A stretch of 64,000 nt of DNA from JARRPM01 sp963765545 (GTDB lineage: Bacteria; Pseudomonadota; Gammaproteobacteria; Pseudomonadales; Halieaceae): contig CAVXWW010000002.1 in assembly GCA_963765545.1 (NCBI GenBank), positions 1 to 64,000 on the forward strand. The letters are read 5' to 3'. Below, in pieces: positions 42,285-52,060 of this stretch (the stretch's first letter is position 1; each line of letters opens with the position of its first letter). Both the position numbers and the translations under genes were made by a program. Below the pieces are notes generated by a model. It did not search any database, was not told where the DNA came from, and was given only the letters and a program-made list of their open reading frames with translations.

Positions 42285-44288
42285 TTAATCCGGGGCTTGT
42301 CGGGACAGGTTTCCGATCGTTTCGCGCTCTTGTTCGTACAATTCCATCCAGTTAAATGGCGCGGCCTTGTCGGTGACTGTTGGCGGGCGGTCAAATCGCT
42401 CGATATGTTCCTTCACGCCCCATTTCCGGGTCGTGCTGAATCCCTTCTCAGCGGTAATGGGGGAGAGCAGTTTTCCTAGCCCCGGCAGGGTGGCAGTGCC
42501 ATCCTCCCCTACCGTGGCGGGTCCCTGTGAATGCTCAATTCCGGTCATTTCCCTCTGGATGTCCATATCTGCATTGCCACAACCGCGCTGACCGAGCGTC
42601 ACCGCCCGGGTAGCGTCTATATAGCCATGTCCCTGCTGGAATGGGCTGTAGGCCAGCAAGCCGTCCTCGTTGATGGCCGGCTCTGCGCTGGTCATCAGTT
42701 TGCACTTGATGTCGTTCGGGCTCAGCCCGGGCTCCAGTTGCAATAGCAGGGCGGTAACCCCCGAAACCAGCGCGCTGGCCTGGGAGGAGCCGGTCATCAC
42801 AAACTCGCCCGTCTTTAGCATGTACTCAGGATATTCCTTGGTGAGACTGGACCCCGGTCTGGTCAGGCCGGTGATGTGGCCCCCCGGGGCGACAAGATCT
42901 GGCTTGATGTGGGCGTTGGGCGTCGGGCCGCGAGACGAAAAGTCGGGAATATAGTCGTCGTCCCGGTCCTCCGGTGTCCAGGAGTCTGTAACCGCGCCCA
43001 CCGTGATAATGAACGGCAGGTTTCCGGGAGAGCCGATAGTCATTGCTTCGGGGCCCTCATTGCCCGCTGCGGCAACTACCGTTATCCCGCTTGCCCAGGC
43101 GCGCATAACCGCCTGGTTGATGGGGTCCATCCAGTAGTTCCAGCGCGGGCGGGCGGCAAATGACAGGTTGAGCACTCGGATATTGTAGGCCTCACGATTG
43201 TCCACCACCCACTGGACCGCGCGCACAATATCCAGGAAGTCACCCTGGCCCGCAATATCAAAGGCCTTGACGGATACCAGGTTGGCATCGGGCGCGACGC
43301 CTTTGAAGGTCCCTGTTGGCGTTCCCTGGTAGGTGGTGGCGCCGCTGTGGGCGATGACGCTGGTCATGTGGGTGCCATGCCCGCTGGCGTCAAATACCTC
43401 GTCTGCAAGGATATCGTTAATGGCATCGTAGCGTGCGAGTACCCGGGGTTCGTTCCGGGTATTGCGGACAAGGGCAGGGTGCTCCCACAGGCCCGAGTCA
43501 ATCACAGCAACGGTGACGCCGCGCCCGGTGATGCCGTTCAGGTGCAGCGCGTCGACGCCCGCCACGGCGTTGTAGTAGAAGTCCTCGTGATTGTCTGCAT
43601 AGCCGGGTATGAGCTCTATGGAGCAATCCCCTGAGAAATTCGCTTCAATCGTAAATTCGCTTTGCCGCAGTGCTTCACCTGCAGCGCCGGTAAAGTCGAC
43701 ACTGAGCACTTGTGCTCCATCGAGTGCTGGCGATACCCCATTGCCGGTGCCGCCGGGTTGGATCGATACTTTGCCTGAGCTCGCATCAGCAAGTAGTGCG
43801 GGGTCCAGCGCCTTACCGCCCAGTGTGATGCGTTTTATAGGTCCCAGCTGAGTCGGCCAGGCCAGGTCCAGGCGCTCCAGCGCGGCCGGGCTCTCTTTTT
43901 TGTTGTAAAGCTTCCAGTTGATCGACGAATCATTGATGTCCAGCTCCAGTGAGCCAGCCACATCGCAGGCTTTCTCCTCTTCCGGGGCGTCTTCCGGGGG
44001 TTGCCCGGATACTGAAAGGTCGTCGAAAAAACGGGCCACGTCAGGTGATTGCAGCACCTGCTCCAGCTGGGAGCGGGTCAGCTCTGCGCCCACGGCGTCG
44101 ATGATGTGGAGGTCGTGGGTCAGTGTGCCGCCCCGGGCTGTGACCAGCGAGCCGAGCACGCTTGATGACGTGCCCTGAAGAAAGACTTTGAGCAATTCCT
44201 CATCGTCTGCGGGCGTTTGTGCCCTGGACAATGAGGAAAATAATGCGAGGCATACCGGTGCGACGGCCAGTAAGGTGCGGTAACTCAT
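42285..44288 (-). CDS. Secreted subtilisin-like serine protease (S8 family)
   Basis: A 667-residue protease with a signal peptide (about 1-24). An I9-like propeptide region follows (LLKVFLQGTSSSVLGSLVTARGG to about 96), then a spacer, then the catalytic domain. The triad is Asp264 (VAVIDSGLW), His304 (GHGTHMTSVIAHS) and Ser502 (TGSSQASALVSG), with oxyanion Asn410 (AAAGNEG). The GTSxA motif is GSSQA, a mild variant. A C-terminal extension (about 570-667) of unknown role follows. It should be active in the periplasm or outside the cell. Its start is 14 bases after the stop of the REC-GGDEF-EAL gene, so the two form an operon. It lies 337 bases upstream of the repeat protein gene, a candidate substrate. 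Confidence 0.92.
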   Translation of the reverse strand: MSYRTLLAVAPVCLALFSSLSRAQTPADDEELLKVFLQGTSSSVLGSLVTARGGTLTHDLHIIDAVGAELTRSQLEQVLQSPDVARFFDDLSVSGQPPEDAPEEEKACDVAGSLELDINDSSINWKLYNKKESPAALERLDLAWPTQLGPIKRITLGGKALDPALLADASSGKVSIQPGGTGNGVSPALDGAQVLSVDFTGAAGEALRQSEFTIEANFSGDCSIELIPGYADNHEDFYYNAVAGVDALHLNGITGRGVTVAVIDSGLWEHPALVRNTRNEPRVLARYDAINDILADEVFDASGHGTHMTSVIAHSGATTYQGTPTGTFKGVAPDANLVSVKAFDIAGQGDFLDIVRAVQWVVDNREAYNIRVLNLSFAARPRWNYWMDPINQAVMRAWASGITVVAAAGNEGPEAMTIGSPGNLPFIITVGAVTDSWTPEDRDDDYIPDFSSRGPTPNAHIKPDLVAPGGHITGLTRPGSSLTKEYPEYMLKTGEFVMTGSSQASALVSGVTALLLQLEPGLSPNDIKCKLMTSAEPAINEDGLLAYSPFQQGHGYIDATRAVTLGQRGCGNADMDIQREMTGIEHSQGPATVGEDGTATLPGLGKLLSPITAEKGFSTTRKWGVKEHIERFDRPPTVTDKAAPFNWMELYEQERETIGNLSRQAPD

Positions 44289-44302
44289 TCGGTAAAGTGC
44301 TG

Positions 44303-46129
44303 TCAGCCGGTGCTCTTGTTATGCGTGCCGTAGATTTCCCAGGTGAAAGTCTGGCGCAGCATGTCTGGCACATCCTCGGGGTAGATTGGCATTGCGAAGT
44401 AGAAGCCCTGCAGCAGGTCGCACTCCTTCGCCACCAGGTATGACAGCTGATATTCGTCTTCTATACCCTCTGCGATCACATTGAGGTTCAGGGTCTTTGC
44501 CAGTGCGATGATGGCATCGACGATGGCCGCGCCATCGGCGGTGTGCAGGTCGGCGACGAAGCTTTGGTCGATTTTGAGGGTATCGATGGGAAAGCGTTTC
44601 AGGTAACTGAGCGAAGAATATCCCGTACCGAAATCGTCAACGGCCAGTTGCAGGCCCAGTGCCTTGAGATCCTGCAATCGGGCGATATTGGTCTTGGCAT
44701 CGGTCATAATGGCGCTTTCGGTAAGCTCCAGTTCGAGACGCTCCGGCGGCAGCTTGGACCGTTTCAGGAAGCCGGATATCCATTGTGGCAGGTCGGCCTG
44801 GTTGAATTGTAGCGGGGAGATATTGACGCATATGCGAAAGGACTTTAGGCCCATGGAGTCCCAGTACAGGCAGTGCCTGGCGACCTCGCCCATCACCCAT
44901 TCGCCCAGCTCGATAATCTGGCCGGTGCGTTCGGCGACGGGTATGAATTCCAGCGGCGACACCATGCCGCGGGTGGGGTGCTTCCATCGCACCAGGGCTT
45001 CCATACTGACTACTTCGCCTGTCTTGGTATCCACCTGGGGCTGGTAGCGCAGTTCGAGCTCATGGTTGCGCATCGCTGTGCGCAGCTCTTCTTCCATCTT
45101 CAGTTGCTCAACCGCCCGCGAGTTCATCTCCTCGTCATAGAAGCGGTAGCACGCTCGCCCTTCCGCCTTGGCGACATACATGGCGGTATCGGCGTTGCGC
45201 ACTAATGTGTCCGGATCGCTGCCATCGTGCGGGAAAATAGCGATTCCTATGCTGGGTGTCACAACCGGGTTGTGGGACTGCAGGGGGATAGGTTCAGACA
45301 GGGTGGCGAGTATTCGGTTGGCCACACGTTCAACATGCATGGTGTCTTGCACATCCGACAGCACCACGGTGAACTCGTCCCCTCCCAGCCTGGCTATCTC
45401 AGTGTTTCCGGGGGCCGGGTGGTCGTCATCATCCTCTGCGTTATGGTCAGAGAAGTAGTTGATCGCGTCGTCTTCGCGCAGTTCCATGGTGAGTCGTTTG
45501 GCGATCTCTACCAGCAGGCGGTCGCCGCGGCCGTGACCGATGGAGTCGTTGATGCGCTTGAAATGGTCCAGGTCGATAAACAGCAGAGCGGCGTTGGAGT
45601 TGCGGCGCTGGCTGCGTTTCAGGATGCGTGTCAGCTGCTCGTTAAAGCTGCGGCGGTTGGGGAGACTGGTCAGCGGATCGTAGTAGGCCAGGTAGCGCAG
45701 TCGGTCTTCCTGCCGCTTGAGGGCGTTGAACGCATTGCTGGCACGCAACATGTACTGGACATCGCGCCCCAGTAGTGACCAGTTAACCGGCTTTGTCTTG
45801 TATTGGGTGGCACCCGCCTGGAAGCCTGCATCAATCGAGCGGCGATCATCCGAGCCGGTCACAATCATGATGGGGATTGATTCGCCCTGGGGGAGCTGGC
45901 GAATACGTTCACAGACTTCGAGACCGGTCATTCCCGGCATTTCAACATCCAGGAACACCAGATCGGGTCGTTCGCGGGTGAAGACGTCCAGCGTCTCCAA
46001 GCCGTCCGCGGCCTCAACCACTATCATTCCCTCGGCTTCGAGGCATTGGCGCGTCAGCAGGCGTACGTTCTGATCGTCATCGCTGACCAGAATTTTAGCT
46101 CTATGGCGGGGTTGCTCAGTGTTTGACAT
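44303..46129 (-). CDS. Response regulator with GGDEF and EAL domains
   Basis: A 608-residue cytoplasmic protein. The receiver domain (about 10-125) has phospho-acceptor Asp61 in LVFLDVEMPG, acidic pair DDD near 17-19 and Lys near 113 (YKTKPVN). The GGDEF domain has intact LGGDEF near 255. The EAL domain has MEALVRW, ELTESAIM, DDFGTGYSSL and AEGIED, so both cyclase and phosphodiesterase motifs look functional. It should change c-di-GMP levels when phosphorylated. It is co-transcribed with the secreted protease, and two sensor kinases lie downstream, making it a candidate output of their relay. An acidic insertion (AEDDDDHPAPG) interrupts the GGDEF domain before the signature. Confidence 0.93.
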   Translation of the reverse strand: MSNTEQPRHRAKILVSDDDQNVRLLTRQCLEAEGMIVVEAADGLETLDVFTRERPDLVFLDVEMPGMTGLEVCERIRQLPQGESIPIMIVTGSDDRRSIDAGFQAGATQYKTKPVNWSLLGRDVQYMLRASNAFNALKRQEDRLRYLAYYDPLTSLPNRRSFNEQLTRILKRSQRRNSNAALLFIDLDHFKRINDSIGHGRGDRLLVEIAKRLTMELREDDAINYFSDHNAEDDDDHPAPGNTEIARLGGDEFTVVLSDVQDTMHVERVANRILATLSEPIPLQSHNPVVTPSIGIAIFPHDGSDPDTLVRNADTAMYVAKAEGRACYRFYDEEMNSRAVEQLKMEEELRTAMRNHELELRYQPQVDTKTGEVVSMEALVRWKHPTRGMVSPLEFIPVAERTGQIIELGEWVMGEVARHCLYWDSMGLKSFRICVNISPLQFNQADLPQWISGFLKRSKLPPERLELELTESAIMTDAKTNIARLQDLKALGLQLAVDDFGTGYSSLSYLKRFPIDTLKIDQSFVADLHTADGAAIVDAIIALAKTLNLNVIAEGIEDEYQLSYLVAKECDLLQGFYFAMPIYPEDVPDMLRQTFTWEIYGTHNKSTG

Positions 46130-46289
46130 CTGCGCCCAGGGTAATGCTTCTTAGAGTGTTTGTAGGCTATCATCACTGGAACCTCTCGCCTAGTGCGAAT
46201 GAGACTTACTGGGCATTAAGCGGTACGCCGCACCCGGAAAGCGCGCAGGGTGCGTGCAAAATATCGGCAGGGGACACAAAAGGGGCGTC

Positions 46290-47519
46290 ATGCAGATCCA
46301 TCCCGCGGCAACGATACGGTTGCTAGTGCCAGCTGTGCTTATTGGCGGGGCACTTTGGCTGCGTGTATATATCGATAATCTGGGTGCTGAAACCCGGATC
46401 GTGGTGGCGTACCTACCCTACCTGCTGTGCGTCACCGCCCTGTTCCTGGCCTACCAGTTCAACCGGTGCCGCTTGATGCTGGCGGCAATTGGTGTCGCGG
46501 TTTTTTTCTGGCTAGTACAGAGCCAATTGCAGGTCAGCCTTTCGCAGCCCGAAGCGGGCCGACTTTACCTGGCTGTCAGCCTGGCGCTGCCCCTGCTGTG
46601 CCTGTATCTGCTGTTGATTCCCGAGACCGGCATCTGGAATCTCCAGGGTCTGATTGTGTCCTTGTTATTTGTCTTCCTGGCACTGCTTTGCACCCAGTTG
46701 GCCCATTGGTTACCTGAAGCCAGTGAAGCTGCCGCCCAGTACTACCGCGCGCGACCAACAGAGGGCTACGTCCTCTCGCATGGCGCTACCTTGCTGATGG
46801 CCCTGGTGTTGGCCGCGGGCGTGGTGTTGGTGGTGTTGCGTAATGAGGAGGCCGAGGCAGCGATACTGGGCGTACTTGGCGCGCTGTATTTCACCCTGGC
46901 ATTGCTGCACCTGGAGGACATTTCGGTGACCATGTGTGTCGCGGCCGGTTTGTGCCTGGTCTGGGGCTTGCTGCGCAGTACTCATGCCATGGCCTACCGC
47001 GACGAGTTAACCGGGCTATTGGGTCGTCGGGCGCTGGGTGAGCGGCTTGACCGCCTCGGTCGCAGGTACTGTATCGCCATGCTTGACGTTGACCACTTCA
47101 AGAAATTTAACGACAAACACGGGCACGATGTGGGGGATGAGGTGCTGCGTATGGTATCGGCTCATATTGACAGGGTGGGTAGCGGAGGAACCGCCTATCG
47201 CTATGGGGGAGAGGAGTTCTGTGTGGTCTTCCCGCGCAAATCACTTGATGAGGCGGCGGCCGCGCTGGAATCAGTTCGTGAGCAGATCTCTGATTACCGC
47301 ATGTCTATTCGCGACCGGGGCAAGCGACCGGCGCGCACTCGCGATGGCGCCCGCAGGCGCGGCGCCACCCGGCTGGGCAGTTCCCAGGTGGCGGTCACCA
47401 TCAGCGCCGGCGTGGCCGAACGCAGCGAGGATTATCCCCGGCCGGATGAAGTTGTGATGTACGCGGACAAAATGCTCTACCGGGCAAAAAAAGCCGGTCG
47501 TAACAGGGTGATTTACTGA
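46290..47519 (+). CDS. Membrane-bound diguanylate cyclase (GGDEF)
   Basis: A 409-residue protein with seven or so hydrophobic helices (about 8-240) and a C-terminal GGDEF domain. The active-site motif is YGGEEF, a functional variant. The phosphate-binding part is LTGLLGRRALGERL and the metal Asp lies in AMLDVDHFKKFND. A basic insertion rich in Arg (about residues 348-370) sits before the last strands and is unusual. The ATG at 46290 is chosen over a GTG at 46254 because of the AAGGGG ribosome site. Divergent from the response regulator; the membrane domain probably senses a signal, identity unknown. Confidence 0.9.
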   Translation: MQIHPAATIRLLVPAVLIGGALWLRVYIDNLGAETRIVVAYLPYLLCVTALFLAYQFNRCRLMLAAIGVAVFFWLVQSQLQVSLSQPEAGRLYLAVSLALPLLCLYLLLIPETGIWNLQGLIVSLLFVFLALLCTQLAHWLPEASEAAAQYYRARPTEGYVLSHGATLLMALVLAAGVVLVVLRNEEAEAAILGVLGALYFTLALLHLEDISVTMCVAAGLCLVWGLLRSTHAMAYRDELTGLLGRRALGERLDRLGRRYCIAMLDVDHFKKFNDKHGHDVGDEVLRMVSAHIDRVGSGGTAYRYGGEEFCVVFPRKSLDEAAAALESVREQISDYRMSIRDRGKRPARTRDGARRRGATRLGSSQVAVTISAGVAERSEDYPRPDEVVMYADKMLYRAKKAGRNRVIY

Positions 47520-47544
47520 GTCAGACTGCCAGTGTTCGGTTCTA

Positions 47545-49251
47545 TCAGGAAAACATCTTCTCGCGGCGCTTGAAGCGTTGCTCCTGGACAAAGCGGGGCA
47601 GCTGCTGCAGTGGAATAGCCGGGCTGTAGTAGAAGCCCTGTACCTGCTGGCAATGGTTGCTGCGCAGGAACGCCACCTGTTCGTGGGTTTCGGCTCCCTC
47701 CGCGATTACCAGCATGCCCAGTCGCTTGGCCATCTCGATGATCATGGTGCAGACGGCTTCCTGGTGCGGGTTGGTAGGCAGGTCGCGGACAAAACAGGCG
47801 TCTATTTTGAGGGCAGAGATCGGCAGTTCTGTCAGGTGGGACAGCTGCGAGAAGCCCGTGCCGAAATCATCCAGCGAGAAGGAGATGCCCAGTTCCCGCA
47901 GTTCATCCATACGCGCCTTGATGTCACTCGGGCTCTTCAGGATAGTGGACTCGGTCAGTTCAAACTCCAGCCTTGAGGCGTCCGCCCCGCTGCGGGACAC
48001 GATGTCTTTGACGATCTCCACGAACCGGTTGTCCTGGATCTGCGAGAAGGAGATGTTTACCGCCACGTCGACGTTGCCCATGCCCTGCTCACCCAACCAG
48101 ATCAGCGCAGAGCAGGCGTGTTGTATGACCTGGTAGCCTATCGTTTTCATCAGGCCCATGTCTTCGCAGGCAGAGAGGAACTCTCCCGGTGATAACAGGC
48201 CCCGCTCGGGATGATTCCAGCGCAGCAATGCTTCCAGTCCCACCAGCTGGCCGTCACTGAGGTCGACTCGCGGTTGGTAATGCAGTTCAAACTGGTTTTT
48301 GCGCACGGCTGTGCGCAGCTCGGCCGCCAGGGAGTTGCCACCTGCCATGTCGAACAGCAGTTGCTCCGAGTAGCGTATGAATTTGCCACCGGTCACGCTT
48401 TTTGCCTGTTGCATCGCGCTGCGGGCATTGTCTACCAGGTCCGGGAATTCACGCCCGTCATCCGGGAATATAGCGGCACCGATACTGGCCTCCACGGATA
48501 CCTGCTGCTCACTCAGCACCATGGGCCCCGAGATCGAGCCCAGCATTTTCTCTGCGATCAGGGCAACGTCAGCACTGGAGCTGACATCCTCCAGAACCAC
48601 CGCAAACTCGTCGCCGCCCAGGCGGGCGATGCTGTCAGTGCTGCGCATCTTGTTGATCAGGCGCCGCGAGATCGTCTTGATCATCAGGTCGCCGTCGGCC
48701 TCACCGTAATTGTCATTGACGTTGGCGAACTGGTCGACATTGATATAGAGCAGCGCGGTGTTGAAACCGTAGCGCTCCGAGCGGTCCATGGCACGCTCCA
48801 GGTGAGCCCGGAAGCCGGACCGGTTGAGCGCCCCGGTGAGCCCGTCCCGGTTGGACAGCTGCAGTATCTGTTCCCGTGCTTCTTTTAACTGAATGCTGTA
48901 GTCGAGAATGCGGTGCACCAGCTGGTCCTGCAACTGGCCCCTGACGAGGTAGTCCTGGGCGCCGTAGTCGCGCAGCTGGGTGCTGATTTTTTCAGAGACC
49001 TCGTCGAGCAGCAATATGATCGGGGCAGTGGCATTGTTTTTCTGGGCCAGGCGCAGCAGATACTCGGTCTCGGGGCCGTTGGCCATGATAACTGCATCGA
49101 TGGAGGGATCCAGCAGCGCCTCGAGCGGGCGCTCAATGAGATTCTCGGAGGCGAGGCGGAACCGGACAGGTGCCGCGCGCTCAAGGCATGCAGACAGGAT
49201 CAAATGATCTGTCTTGTGCTCGGAAATAATTAAAACAGTGTGCAGATCCAC
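47545..49251 (-). CDS. GGDEF-EAL protein with degenerate receiver domain
   Basis: A 568-residue cytoplasmic protein. The first 120 residues have a receiver-like fold (LIISEHKTDHLILSACLE, YGAQDYLVRGQLQDQLVHRIL) but the phospho-Asp position reads DAVIMANGP, so normal phosphorylation is unlikely. A GGDEF domain with RLGGDEFAVVL and an EAL domain with LEALLRW, ELTESTIL, LDDFGTGFSQL and AEGAE follow, all motifs intact. It should control c-di-GMP under a signal other than classic phosphotransfer. Convergent with the membrane cyclase gene, 25 bases apart. Confidence 0.9.
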   Translation of the reverse strand: MDLHTVLIISEHKTDHLILSACLERAAPVRFRLASENLIERPLEALLDPSIDAVIMANGPETEYLLRLAQKNNATAPIILLLDEVSEKISTQLRDYGAQDYLVRGQLQDQLVHRILDYSIQLKEAREQILQLSNRDGLTGALNRSGFRAHLERAMDRSERYGFNTALLYINVDQFANVNDNYGEADGDLMIKTISRRLINKMRSTDSIARLGGDEFAVVLEDVSSSADVALIAEKMLGSISGPMVLSEQQVSVEASIGAAIFPDDGREFPDLVDNARSAMQQAKSVTGGKFIRYSEQLLFDMAGGNSLAAELRTAVRKNQFELHYQPRVDLSDGQLVGLEALLRWNHPERGLLSPGEFLSACEDMGLMKTIGYQVIQHACSALIWLGEQGMGNVDVAVNISFSQIQDNRFVEIVKDIVSRSGADASRLEFELTESTILKSPSDIKARMDELRELGISFSLDDFGTGFSQLSHLTELPISALKIDACFVRDLPTNPHQEAVCTMIIEMAKRLGMLVIAEGAETHEQVAFLRSNHCQQVQGFYYSPAIPLQQLPRFVQEQRFKRREKMFS

Positions 49252-49502
49252 TCAATCGCCCTGGCCAGTCACCCGCTGAGCAGCGCCATTTTGCCCGCAA
49301 AAGGGTATCCCCTTCGCTTCCCCCAGCCCAATGATGCCGCTTTATTCTTTATATAACATAAGCTTATACGGAAGAATTCAGAGAAATTCTAGTAAATGTT
49401 TATTGAAAATTACCAGCCTTTGGATTCCAGCGTTGTGAGAGTGACCGTTGCGGGTTCTATGCTAGACTTTCTGTCCTTCAAAACTTGCCACCGCAGAGCC
49501 CT

Positions 49503-50576
49503 ATGAGCATAGCCGCCGACAAACTGGAAATAATCCGTCAGCAGGTGCAGTACCATCTCGACCACGAGGAGCAGAAGCAGCTGAGCCCGGTGCAGGAGGC
49601 CGAGTTGCGCGAGCGTATAAGAGCCAGGCTGGTGAAGGAAAACGCCGTCATAGTCGCGCATTACTACACCGCGCCGGCTATCCAGGCCCTGGCGGAGGAG
49701 ACCGGTGGCTGTGTGTCCGACTCCCTCGAAATGGCGCGCTTCGGCCACGATCATCCGGCGCAGACCCTGATTGTGGCTGGGGTAAAGTTCATGGGCGAGA
49801 CCGCCAAGATCCTCACCCCTGACAAGCGGGTGTTGATGCCGACCCTGGAAGCGACCTGCTCTTTGGACCTCGGGTGCCCGATAGAGGAGTTCTCAGCCTT
49901 TTGCGATGAACATCCCGAGCGCAAGGTGGTGGTCTATGCCAACACTTCCGCCGCTGTGAAGGCCAGGGCCGACTGGGTGGTGACATCGAGTATTGCGCTG
50001 GCGGTGGCGGAGCACCTGGCAGACCAGGGCGAGAAAATTATCTGGGCGCCGGATCGTTACCTGGGTGACTACGTGCGCCGGGAAAGCGGCGCGGATATCC
50101 TGATGTGGGACGGTGCCTGTATCGTGCACGAGGAGTTCAAGGCCAGGGGTATCGCCGACCTCAAGAAAGTCTATCCTGATGCAGCAGTACTGGTGCACCC
50201 TGAATCGCCCGCCGCTGTGGTGGAGCTGGCCGACCGGGTGGGTTCAACCACGCAGATCATTCGCGCAGCGGTCGAGATGGATAATCCCCGGTTTATTGTC
50301 GCGACCGACCAGGGCATCTTCTACAAGTTGCAGCAGCAGGCGCCCGACAAGGAGTTCATTATCGCTCCGACCGCTGGCGAGGGTGCTGCCTGTCGCAGCT
50401 GTGCCAATTGTCCATGGATGGCCATGAATGACCTGGAAGCCCTGGATGCGGCATTTGACCGGGACGACAATGAGGTATTTGTAGACCCCACCGTGGGTGA
50501 GCAGGCCATGGTGCCCCTGCGCCGCATGCTCGATTTTGCCGCGAGCATGAATGTGCCGGTGATCGGTAACGCCTGA
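49503..50576 (+). CDS. nadA: Quinolinate synthase A
   Basis: A 357-residue iron-sulfur enzyme that condenses iminoaspartate with dihydroxyacetone phosphate to form quinolinate for NAD synthesis. The motifs VAHYYTAPAIQALAEETGGCVSDSLEMA, MPTLEATCSLDLGCP and CRSCANCPWMAMN are present; the last of these supplies cluster ligands. The ATG at 49503 matches the family N-terminus, while a TTG at 49485 is unlikely. It stands alone without nadB or nadC. The preceding 251-base gap contains only an AT-rich stretch. Confidence 0.96.
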   Translation: MSIAADKLEIIRQQVQYHLDHEEQKQLSPVQEAELRERIRARLVKENAVIVAHYYTAPAIQALAEETGGCVSDSLEMARFGHDHPAQTLIVAGVKFMGETAKILTPDKRVLMPTLEATCSLDLGCPIEEFSAFCDEHPERKVVVYANTSAAVKARADWVVTSSIALAVAEHLADQGEKIIWAPDRYLGDYVRRESGADILMWDGACIVHEEFKARGIADLKKVYPDAAVLVHPESPAAVVELADRVGSTTQIIRAAVEMDNPRFIVATDQGIFYKLQQQAPDKEFIIAPTAGEGAACRSCANCPWMAMNDLEALDAAFDRDDNEVFVDPTVGEQAMVPLRRMLDFAASMNVPVIGNA

Positions 50577-50587
50577 TCCGGCGGCGC

Positions 50588-52060
50588 TCAGGCATCCATC
50601 TGCACCCTGATTTCAGCAATATCCGCCAGTCGTTGGTTAATTTTTGCGCTGGAGAGGTAGTCGCCGCGAGTGAGTTTCAGGGCGTAGGTCAGTTGCTTCT
50701 CGGCCTGGTCAAGGTTGCCATTCAAAATGAAATATTCCGCCCTGGACTGGTGCAGTCCGGGAATATTTCCTGACAGTCCCTGTACTTCCGCCAGCAGGTA
50801 CCAGAGCCCGGGGTCGTTGGGTTTGGTTTTGCTTTGTGCCACCAGCACTTCCTCGGCGATATGTGGCTTCTGGTCCATCACCAGCGCGTTGGCATAGGCC
50901 ATTGTCAGGGGGTGGTTCCCCGGTGTGACTTTCAGGCGCGCTGCCAGTTTTTCCACCGCCTTGCCCGGTTGGTTGCGGACCATGTCGATCTCTGCGTCGG
51001 CGATGATGTATTCGACCCGGTCCGGGTTTTTGGACCAGATGCCGTCCAGCTCCAGTCCTGCTTCAGCCGATTTGCCGGCTGAGGTCAGCGCCAGCACCAG
51101 GCCATAGGTTGCGGCCTCGGTGGAGCGGGGCGTCCCGTCGAGTTCGCCGCGAAACTTTTGCACAGCCTCCTCGGGCGAGGTTGCCAGTTGATTGGCGACA
51201 CGGGCCCGCATCAGCTGGTAGTCCAGGGATACCGATGGCTCCTTCTTGGGGTGCTGCCTGGCCCGGTTGCGGGTGTCGGCTATGCGGTTTTCCGACAGTG
51301 GGTGGGTTCTGAGAAACTCCGGTATGCGATCGGCACTGGAGTAGCGGGAGGCCTGCATCATGCGCTCAAACATGGTGGGCGCGGCATGGGGGTCAAACCC
51401 GGCTTCTACCAGGGTTTGCATTCCCACCCTGTCTGCTTCCTGTTCGTTGGTCCGGCTGTAGCGCAGGGCTGAACTCTGGGCGGCGGCCTGGGTGGCGGAC
51501 ATCGCTGCCATGCCCACGTCAGCACCGGCGGTAGCCATCAACACAAAGCTGGCCAGCATCGCAGCCAGGGTGAGGGGCTGGTTCTGTTGCTGGAATTCAA
51601 CGCCCCGGGAAAAGTGGCGCTGACTCAGGTGGGCGATTTCATGGCTCAGTACGGTCACCAGCTCGTCTTCACTCTGGGCGTACAACAGCAAACCGTTATT
51701 GATGCCGATCACGCCTCCGGGCACCGCAAAGGCGTTGATCTCGGGGCTTTCCACGATCACCACTTCGACACGGCGATCTTCCAGTTTGCTGTGGGTGACC
51801 AGCTGGTAGATAAGATGTTCAAGGTAATCGTGCAATAGCGGGTCGTCTACGGTAGGTACCTGGCTGCGGAAAAATCGTAACCAGTTACGCCCCAGCTGGT
51901 GTTCAAACTCGGCAGAAAACATGCTGGTGGAGGACTCGCCAAGATTGGGAAGCTTGAGTTCCTGGGCACCAGACGGCGGTCCGCCTGCCAGCAGAATTGT
52001 CAGCAGCAGTGCCAAAACGGGCTTTCGGCCCGCCAGGTTTATTCCCGGGGAGTCAAACAC
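50588..52060 (-). CDS. bepA: M48 metalloprotease with TPR repeats, BepA-like
   Basis: A 490-residue periplasmic protease. A signal peptide is followed by an M48 domain with zinc motif VLSHEIAHLSQRHF and the downstream Glu (NEQEADRVGMQTL). A C-terminal TPR region (about 310-490) completes the BepA/YfgC architecture. BepA promotes assembly or removal of outer-membrane proteins such as LptD. It is convergent with nadA, 11 bases apart. AGG-type ribosome site not strong. The length matches the family. Confidence 0.92.
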   Translation of the reverse strand: MFDSPGINLAGRKPVLALLLTILLAGGPPSGAQELKLPNLGESSTSMFSAEFEHQLGRNWLRFFRSQVPTVDDPLLHDYLEHLIYQLVTHSKLEDRRVEVVIVESPEINAFAVPGGVIGINNGLLLYAQSEDELVTVLSHEIAHLSQRHFSRGVEFQQQNQPLTLAAMLASFVLMATAGADVGMAAMSATQAAAQSSALRYSRTNEQEADRVGMQTLVEAGFDPHAAPTMFERMMQASRYSSADRIPEFLRTHPLSENRIADTRNRARQHPKKEPSVSLDYQLMRARVANQLATSPEEAVQKFRGELDGTPRSTEAATYGLVLALTSAGKSAEAGLELDGIWSKNPDRVEYIIADAEIDMVRNQPGKAVEKLAARLKVTPGNHPLTMAYANALVMDQKPHIAEEVLVAQSKTKPNDPGLWYLLAEVQGLSGNIPGLHQSRAEYFILNGNLDQAEKQLTYALKLTRGDYLSSAKINQRLADIAEIRVQMDA

